From Verrucomicrobiales bacterium (GTDB taxonomy: Bacteria; Verrucomicrobiota; Verrucomicrobiia; Limisphaerales; SXTU01): a stretch of 35,036 nt of DNA. The stretch covers positions 1-35,036 of the forward strand of contig SXTU01000125.1 of the NCBI GenBank assembly GCA_005791875.1, given 5' to 3'. The translations under genes were made by a program, and so were the position numbers. Below, one piece after another: positions 30,314 through 35,036 of this stretch; position 1 is the first letter of the stretch; the number at the start of each line of letters is the position of its first letter. The notes beneath the pieces were generated by a model. That model worked only from the letters and a program-made list of their open reading frames with translations. It was not told the origin of the DNA and searched no databases.

Positions 30314-32479
30314 ATGCGAAACGGGTTTCTTGCGCTGGCCTTCCTCTGTCTGCTCGGCTTCTCCACGCCCCGAGCAGCGGCAGCAGCCACGCAGGTCGAG
30401 TTGGTTTTGGACAAGGACTCCGCCAAGCCCGGCGAAACCATTCTCGCCGGGGTCCGGCTCACGATGGCCCCGCGCTGGCACACCTACTGGCGCAACGGCG
30501 GCGATGTCGGCTTCCCCACGAAGATTGTATGGGAGCTGACGGCTGGTGTGACGGCGGGAGAAATCCAGTGGCCGGTGCCGGGCAAGTATTTTGCCGACAC
30601 GCTCACGAGCTACGAATACGCCAAGGAAGCCGTGCTGCTCGTGCCGTTGAAGATCGCCGCGAATGCGCCCGCTGGCAGCCAAGTCTTCACCGCGAACGCG
30701 AGCTGGCTGGAGTGCGAGACAGGCGGCTCGTGCGTGCCGGCGAAAGGCAGCGCGAAAGCCACGCTCCGGATCGGCACGGAGTCGAAGCCTTCTGCAATCG
30801 CCCCGCAGTTCGGGGCCTGGCAGAAGCTGCTTCCCATTGCGAAGCCGGACCTCGTTGCCTCCGCACGTTGGGAAAAGACAGCCTCTACGAACGACACGCG
30901 AGCGATTCTCATTGAGTGGAGCACGACCGCTGCGAAGCCCGACTTCTTCCCCTACGGCGGCGAAGGCGTTGAAGTCGCCGGACCGACGGAAGTCGTGAGC
31001 AACACTGGAGGCAAGGCGGTGCTGCGAAAGCAAATCAAGAAGTCCGAGGGCCAGTGGCCGAAGCAACTGCTCGGCTTGCTCGTGGAAGTCGCTGAAACCG
31101 GTCACTCGACTGGCTACGAGGTAAACCTGCTTCTCGAAGACGGAGCGCCAGCAACCACCGCTGCCACCAAGCAAACCACCGCTCCCTCCCCTGCCCCGCC
31201 TGCGGCAAGCGCCGAGATCACTTCGTTCGGCCACGCGCTGCTCCTCGCGTTCCTCGGCGGCCTCATCCTGAACATCATGCCGTGCGTGCTGCCGGTCATC
31301 GCGTTGAAGATTTTCGGCTTCGTGAACCAGGCGAAGGAATCTCCCGCGCGCGTGCGGATGCTTGGTTTGGTTTATTGCCTCGGCGTGCTCGCGTCGTTCG
31401 TCGTGCTCGCGGGTGTCGTCATCGGCGTGCAGCAGACGGGCAGGAGCGCGAGCTGGGGGATGCAGTTTCAAAACCCCATCTTCCTCGTGAGCATGGTCAC
31501 ACTCGTCACGCTGGTTGCGCTGAACCTCTTCGGGCTGTTCGAGGTGAGCCTCGGTGGCGGCGCGATGACCGCGGCGAGCGACCTCGCGCGCAAGGAAGGC
31601 CCCACCGGCGCGTTCTTCAACGGCATTCTCGCCACCGCGCTCGCGACGCCCTGCACCGCGCCGCTGCTCGCGCCTGCGCTGGGCTTCGCGTTCGCGCAGC
31701 CGCCCCTGCTCATACTCGTGCTCTTCCTCGCCATCGGAGCCGGCCTCGCGCTGCCTTACTTGCTGCTGAGTTTCCAGCCCGCGTGGCTGAAGTTCCTGCC
31801 CAAGCCCGGCAACTGGATGGTCCACTTCAAGCAGGCGATGGGCTTCCCCATGCTCGCCACGGCCATCTGGCTGCTGTGGGTTTCCACGCGCATCTTCGGA
31901 CGCGACGGCGCGCTCTGGCTGGGACTGTTCCTCGTCGTGCTCGCGCTGGCGGTTTGGATATGGGGCGAGTTTGTCCAGCGCGGCAGCGCGCGGCGCGGGC
32001 TTGCGATGGCCATCAGCATCGCGCTGCTCGGCGGGGCTTATGCCTACGCGCTCGAAGGCCAGTTGAGCTGGCGCAATCCACCTAGGCCCGCTGAAGCCGG
32101 CAGCGCGACGAAGCACAGTCCCGACGGCATAGACTGGCAACCGTGGAGTTTGGAAGCGGTCGCCAAAGCCCGCGCCGGGGGCCGCGTCGTGCTCGTGGAT
32201 TTCACGGCGGACTGGTGCTTTACGTGCAAAGCGAATCTCAAGAGCAGCCTCGAAATCACCGTGACGCAGAAGAAGCTGAAGGAGTTGAACGCCGTCGCTC
32301 TGCTGGCCGACAACACGCTGGAGACTCCAGCCATCGTCACCGAGCTGAAGAAGTTCGGTCGCGCCGGCGTGCCGATGGTGCTGGTCTATCCCCGCGACCA
32401 GAAGGCCGAGCCGCTGCTCCTGCCCACGCTGCTCACGCCCAGCATCGTCCTCGAAGCCTTGGACAAGGCGACGAAGTGA
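30314..32479 (+). CDS. dsbD: DsbD-like thiol:disulfide interchange protein
   Basis: A 721-residue protein in three parts. A signal peptide (MRNGFLALAFLCLLGF) leads into an N-terminal periplasmic domain (about 25-285) containing APRWHTYWRNGGD and the cysteine pair in WLECETGGSCVP. About eight membrane helices (300-590) follow, with the paired redox cysteines in NIMPCVLPV and LATPCTAPLL. A C-terminal thioredoxin domain has DFTADWCFTCKANL (CxxC near 636-639) and GVPMVLVYP with the cis-proline. It would carry reducing power from cytoplasmic thioredoxin to periplasmic disulfides or to cytochrome c maturation; the cytochrome at 9932 is one potential client. ATG 30314 starts the signal peptide directly; a further 17 in-frame codons upstream look non-coding. 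It is complete. The short gap before it holds element D. Confidence 0.92.
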   Translation: MRNGFLALAFLCLLGFSTPRAAAAATQVELVLDKDSAKPGETILAGVRLTMAPRWHTYWRNGGDVGFPTKIVWELTAGVTAGEIQWPVPGKYFADTLTSYEYAKEAVLLVPLKIAANAPAGSQVFTANASWLECETGGSCVPAKGSAKATLRIGTESKPSAIAPQFGAWQKLLPIAKPDLVASARWEKTASTNDTRAILIEWSTTAAKPDFFPYGGEGVEVAGPTEVVSNTGGKAVLRKQIKKSEGQWPKQLLGLLVEVAETGHSTGYEVNLLLEDGAPATTAATKQTTAPSPAPPAASAEITSFGHALLLAFLGGLILNIMPCVLPVIALKIFGFVNQAKESPARVRMLGLVYCLGVLASFVVLAGVVIGVQQTGRSASWGMQFQNPIFLVSMVTLVTLVALNLFGLFEVSLGGGAMTAASDLARKEGPTGAFFNGILATALATPCTAPLLAPALGFAFAQPPLLILVLFLAIGAGLALPYLLLSFQPAWLKFLPKPGNWMVHFKQAMGFPMLATAIWLLWVSTRIFGRDGALWLGLFLVVLALAVWIWGEFVQRGSARRGLAMAISIALLGGAYAYALEGQLSWRNPPRPAEAGSATKHSPDGIDWQPWSLEAVAKARAGGRVVLVDFTADWCFTCKANLKSSLEITVTQKKLKELNAVALLADNTLETPAIVTELKKFGRAGVPMVLVYPRDQKAEPLLLPTLLTPSIVLEALDKATK

Positions 32480-32517
32480 AGCGGTCGTGGTCGGCAGTGT
32501 GAAACTTGGAGCCGGAG

Positions 32518-32684
32518 TTAACGCAAAGACGCAAGGACGCGAAAGCGCAAAGCCCGGAGAGGAAGGAGCTGGGTGAAGCATCAAACGGAACCGCGTCCAC
32601 CCATTCACCTGTGCGGTGCCAGAAGAGCGAAGCCAATCAATGCGGTTTCCTTTGCGGCTCTACGCCTTTGCGCCTTTGCGTTAA
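32518..32684. repeat. ACGCAAAG-unit palindrome between convergent genes (element B)
   Basis: Two 35-nt arms (32518-32552 and 32650-32684) are complementary at 27 of 35 positions; both begin TTAACGCAAAG from the outside. Each arm is four 8-nt units near ACGCAAAG/GCGCAAAG. The spacer of 97 nt shows no gene. A related half-element (TTTGCGTTTGCGGCTGCGCC) lies near 32995-33015. It sits between the DsbD stop (32479) and the convergent small gene. Confidence 0.7.
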
Positions 32685-32705
32685 ATCCAAGTGCCGGAAT
32701 GAGGG

Positions 32706-32740
32706 TGAAAAGCAAAACGCGAAGGCTTGCACCTTCGCGT
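32706..32740 (-). terminator. Intrinsic terminator of the 60-residue membrane protein gene
   Basis: ACGCGAAGG at 32717-32725 pairs perfectly with CCTTCGCGT at 32732-32740 around a 6-nt loop. On the minus strand the stem is followed by TTTTGCTTTT. It lies 28 bases after the stop codon of the small gene, and the TTTTGCTTT tail resembles that of the rho terminator. Confidence 0.75.
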
Positions 32741-32767
32741 CTTCCGTTCCGGCCGGCCGCAGGGAAA

Positions 32768-32950
32768 TCAGTGATGATGCTCGTCGCTGGGCGGCAGGCA
32801 ACCGAACTTGCCCACGACCGCGACCAGGCCGACAACAATGCCGAGCAGCGGCCACCAGGAAGGCGACTTGGGATGCACAGTCATAAAGACGCCGCCACCG
32901 AGAATCGCGCCGATGGCCAACCACGCGAACACTGCTTTGAAAAAAGTCAT
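32768..32950 (-). CDS. Small two-helix membrane protein
   Basis: A 60-residue ORF from ATG 32950. Two hydrophobic helices (about residues 3-22, FFKAVFAWLAIGAILGGGVF, and 32-48, WWPLLGIVVGLVAVVG) are joined by a short polar loop (MTVHPKSPS), and the tail is DEHHH. Both the composition and the well-formed terminator downstream on the same strand support a real gene rather than a shadow. There is no Shine-Dalgarno sequence. I do not recognise a family, and no function can be given. It faces DsbD tail to tail. Confidence 0.65.
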   Translation of the reverse strand: MTFFKAVFAWLAIGAILGGGVFMTVHPKSPSWWPLLGIVVGLVAVVGKFGCLPPSDEHHH

Positions 32951-33039
32951 GGCGCGGAGAGTAGCGAAGGAGTCGCTTCTGGCAAGCGCCGCTTTTGCGT
33001 TTGCGGCTGCGCCTCTGCGGGGCTAGAAACGCTCCCACC

Positions 33040-33765
33040 ATGTTTGGCGAAATCAAAAACTTCCACGGCGAGCGCATTGACCACTCATTCCATCAGGGTG
33101 ACGCGAACTCGAAAAACCTCGTCATCCTCGGCCACGGCGTGACCGGCAATAAGGACCGGCCCTTCCTCGTCACGCTCGCCACCGCGCTCGCAGCCGCTGG
33201 TGTCAACACCCTGCGCCTCTCCTTCACCGGCAATGGCGCGTCGGGCGGCAAGTTCACCGATGCCACCATCTCGAAGGAAGTCGCCGACCTTGGCTCCGTG
33301 CTGGACGCCTACGCGGGCTGGAACGTCTGCTACATCGGCCACAGCATGGGCGGCGCGGTGGGCGTGCTGCGCGCCGGCCAGGACGCGCGCATTCGCCTGC
33401 TGGTGTCACTCGCGGGCATGGTGCGCACGGCGGCATTTGCCCAGCGCGAGTTCGGCATGGTGAAGCCGGGCGCGGGCTTCATGTGGGACGACGAGGCTTG
33501 CCCGCTCTCGCAGGCCTACATGGACGACCTCACGCAAATCGGCACCGTGCTCGACGCCGCGCCGAAGGTGAAAGTCCCGTGGCTGCTCGTCCACGGCACC
33601 GAGGACGACGTGGTGCCAACCCAGGACTCGAAGGACATCCTTATCCGCGCGGGCAACGACGTGAAGTTTGTCGCGCTCCAAGGCTCGAACCACGTCTTCG
33701 CCGGCGACTACACTGCACCGATGGTGGAGACGGTGGTGAGCTGGGTGAAGGGGCGGTTTCAGTAG
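33040..33765 (+). CDS. Alpha/beta hydrolase
   Basis: A 241-residue serine hydrolase. The oxyanion region GHGVTGNKDRP (31-41), the nucleophile elbow GHSMGG with S102, the acid in VHGTEDDVVP and the catalytic histidine in GSNHVF are all present in order. No signal peptide is seen, so it is cytoplasmic; similar proteins are annotated as esterases or acyl hydrolases. ATG 33040 gives the normal N-terminus (MFGEIKNFHGERIDH); an in-frame extension to 32995 would run into repeat-like sequence. It is divergent from the small membrane gene with an 89-base gap and convergent with the VOC gene. Confidence 0.88.
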   Translation: MFGEIKNFHGERIDHSFHQGDANSKNLVILGHGVTGNKDRPFLVTLATALAAAGVNTLRLSFTGNGASGGKFTDATISKEVADLGSVLDAYAGWNVCYIGHSMGGAVGVLRAGQDARIRLLVSLAGMVRTAAFAQREFGMVKPGAGFMWDDEACPLSQAYMDDLTQIGTVLDAAPKVKVPWLLVHGTEDDVVPTQDSKDILIRAGNDVKFVALQGSNHVFAGDYTAPMVETVVSWVKGRFQ

Positions 33766-33825
33766 CCGACGGGTGCTGTGGAGCAAAGTAGCCAAAACGA
33801 AACGTAGCCAAGCAGCGCGCCTCCC

Positions 33826-33844
33826 AACTGAGCTCAGTTTTTCG
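33826..33844 (+). terminator. Possible terminator after the hydrolase
   Basis: A 14-bp perfect palindrome (AACTGAGCTCAGTT, 33826-33839) is followed by a T-run to 33842. As an RNA hairpin it offers only a 5-bp stem with a tetraloop, so it is weak. Position 60 bases after the stop codon fits. Confidence 0.35.
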
Positions 33845-33862
33845 ACCCACTGTGAAGTGCAG

Positions 33863-34330
33863 TCAATGCCACCTTTGCAGCTCGATGATGTTTCCCTCCG
33901 GGTCGGTCATGTAGATGAGCGTCAGGAGACCCGCGCCAGGGATGTCCAAGGTCACGAGCTGGCCCACGTCCTTGCCGCCCCACGAGAGGATTTCCTTCCG
34001 CTTCGCCTCCACGTCGGGAACCTCGAAGGCGAGGTGCGCGAAGCCGGGGCGGTTCAGGCAGGTGGGCAGAAGCGGCTCGTTCTGGGCGTAGCTGAAGATC
34101 TCAATTGTCGGCCCGCGCTCGCCGTGGCCGGGGAGGCGCAGATGCCGCCCGCGAATCCGCGCGCCGGGAATCGCCGTGAGCGCGTCGGTGTGCGGCCCGT
34201 GGTGATCGCGCTCGGAACTCACCGGCTCGCACGCGAAGACCTGCGCATAAAAGTCCGCCAGCCGCTTCCAGTCATTGGCGATGAGGTTTGTGTGCGCGTA
34301 GCGGATGCCGGGGGTCGCGTTGGTTTGCAT
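33863..34330 (-). CDS. VOC (glyoxalase/bleomycin resistance) family protein
   Basis: A 155-residue protein of the vicinal-oxygen-chelate fold with two beta-alpha-beta-beta-beta modules. Conserved positions that can bind metal are His in RYAHTNLI, Glu in TIEIFSY, His in FAHLAFEV and Glu in NIIELQRW, as in glyoxalase I-like enzymes. It may act as a lyase or dioxygenase, or a binding protein; the substrate is not predictable. ATG 34330 gives a normal N-terminus (MQTNATPGIRYAHTNL); the frame extends 53 codons further but is Arg/Ser-rich and unlikely to be coding. It is divergent from cstA. Confidence 0.85.
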   Translation of the reverse strand: MQTNATPGIRYAHTNLIANDWKRLADFYAQVFACEPVSSERDHHGPHTDALTAIPGARIRGRHLRLPGHGERGPTIEIFSYAQNEPLLPTCLNRPGFAHLAFEVPDVEAKRKEILSWGGKDVGQLVTLDIPGAGLLTLIYMTDPEGNIIELQRWH

Positions 34331-34333
34331 GGT

Positions 34334-34351
34334 CAGAGTGCGCCGACTCTG
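34334..34351. repeat. Short inverted repeat upstream of the VOC gene
   Basis: CAGAGT (34334-34339) and ACTCTG (34346-34351) pair perfectly around a 6-nt centre, ending 3 bases before the VOC start codon on the minus strand. It could be an operator in the divergent VOC/cstA gap, or a short remnant of a dispersed palindrome. Confidence 0.35.
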
Positions 34352-34463
34352 CCGACGCCCACGCGCGCGCGTCAACCGTGGCGCGGTGAGAATTGAAGTG
34401 CTTCTCCGGTTCCCGGATTGCAGTCGCGGAGGTTCTCCGTAGGATGCGGGTGATTCGCTGCTC

Positions 34464-35036
34464 ATGAACAAACTTCTCTCGACGGTCATCTGGCTCGTGG
34501 TCGCCGCCCTTGGCGCTGGGGCTTATGCCACCATCGCGTTGCGGCGCGGTGAGCCGCTGAACTCCATTTACATCCTGGTCGCGGCGCTCTGCACCTACGC
34601 GGTGGGCTTCCGCTTCTACTCGAAGTGGATCGCCGCCAAGGTGCTCATGCTCGACGACCGCCGCGCAACGCCGTGCGAGGTGAAGGAGGACGGCCACGAC
34701 TTCGTGAAGACGAACAAGTGGATCGTCTTCGGCCACCACTTCGCGGCCATCTCGGGGCCGGGGCCGCTCGTCGGGCAGGTGCTGGCGGCGCAGTTCGGCT
34801 ACCTGCCGGGGACGCTGTGGATTCTCATCGGCGTGGTGCTGGGCGGCGCGGTGCAGGACTTTGTAATTCTCTTCTGCTCGATGCGCCGCAACGGCCGCTC
34901 GCTCGGCCAGATGGTGAAGGAGGAGTTAAACTCGGTCGCCGGCGTCATCGGCCTCGTGGCGATTCTGGCCATCATGGTCATCCTGCTGGCCGTGCTCGCG
35001 CTGGTGGTGGTCAAGGCGCTGGCGGAAAGCCCGTGG
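34464..35036 (+). CDS. cstA: Carbon starvation protein CstA, N-terminal part (3' partial)
   Basis: The frame is open from ATG 34464 to the window end (191 codons). It encodes an integral membrane protein with a first helix (VIWLVVAALGAGAYATIA), then LNSIYILVAALCTYAVGFRFYS and the hallmark GHHFAAISGPGPLVGQVLAA, followed by LWILIGVVLGGAVQDF and SMRRNGRSLGQMVKEEL. These match the CstA family of peptide and pyruvate importers, which are induced on carbon starvation in enterobacteria. The family is about 500-700 residues with 15-18 helices, so most of the protein is outside the window. There is no Shine-Dalgarno. The gene is divergent from the VOC gene. Confidence 0.92.
   Translation, partial: MNKLLSTVIWLVVAALGAGAYATIALRRGEPLNSIYILVAALCTYAVGFRFYSKWIAAKVLMLDDRRATPCEVKEDGHDFVKTNKWIVFGHHFAAISGPGPLVGQVLAAQFGYLPGTLWILIGVVLGGAVQDFVILFCSMRRNGRSLGQMVKEELNSVAGVIGLVAILAIMVILLAVLALVVVKALAESPW

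Noticed and set aside
27588-33030. Short-period repeats considered as a CRISPR array
   Set aside because: Units are 8-10 nt, arranged as palindrome arms, with no spacers of 25-40 nt and no cas genes.

Overview
The window is GC-rich chromosomal DNA that most resembles Verrucomicrobiota, probably the Pedosphaera/Limisphaera side of the phylum. This is inferred from gene content: a Tat-type DUF1501 protein, a DUF1080 protein beside a secreted Gfo/Idh/MocA dehydrogenase, a giant DUF2723 membrane protein, an SBBP-repeat protein and a pilin-like CPxGG...PGH tail. No rRNA or marker gene is present to confirm it. Coding density is high. Only about three of roughly thirty starts have a clear Shine-Dalgarno sequence. 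I saw no tRNA, rRNA, CRISPR array, transposase or prophage gene.

Layout. 1-1082: end of rho with its terminator, then coaE. 1152-6932 (minus): DUF2723/TPR membrane protein and galE. 7069-8457 (plus): DUF1501. 8454-11353 (minus): CCA-adding-type nucleotidyltransferase, a zinc-ribbon/cytochrome c fusion and a formylglycine-generating-enzyme-like protein without the active-site cysteines. 11447-20854 (minus): a ten-gene, tightly packed glycan operon. 20999-27550 (plus): FAH-family hydrolase, small exported protein, PQQ-type sugar dehydrogenase, PIG-L deacetylase, DUF1080, a coiled-coil pilin-like protein and a Gfo/Idh/MocA dehydrogenase. 27734-29105 (minus): SBBP-repeat gene broken by two frameshifts. 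29211-35036: methyltransferase, DsbD, a tiny membrane protein, an alpha/beta hydrolase, a VOC protein and the start of cstA.

The most interesting system is the 11447-20854 operon. In transcription order it encodes a two-subunit transketolase, a methyltransferase, a zinc alcohol dehydrogenase, a NovU-like C-methyltransferase, a WbuC-like cupin, an SDR, a second NovU-like C-methyltransferase, another methyltransferase and a family 2 glycosyltransferase. Four junctions are ATGA/GTGA stop-start overlaps. A hairpin touches the first ATG and another follows the last stop codon. My inference is that it makes and transfers an unusual, probably branched and C-methylated, sugar for a surface glycan, with the transketolase supplying a two-carbon unit or a ketose.

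A second theme is intergenic structure. Three of the gaps between convergent genes hold long imperfect palindromes whose arms are themselves short-period repeats (about 7, 10 and 8 nt). A fourth, near-perfect 23-bp palindrome follows the 29211-30149 methyltransferase. They look like dispersed REP-like elements acting as, or placed at, transcription ends.
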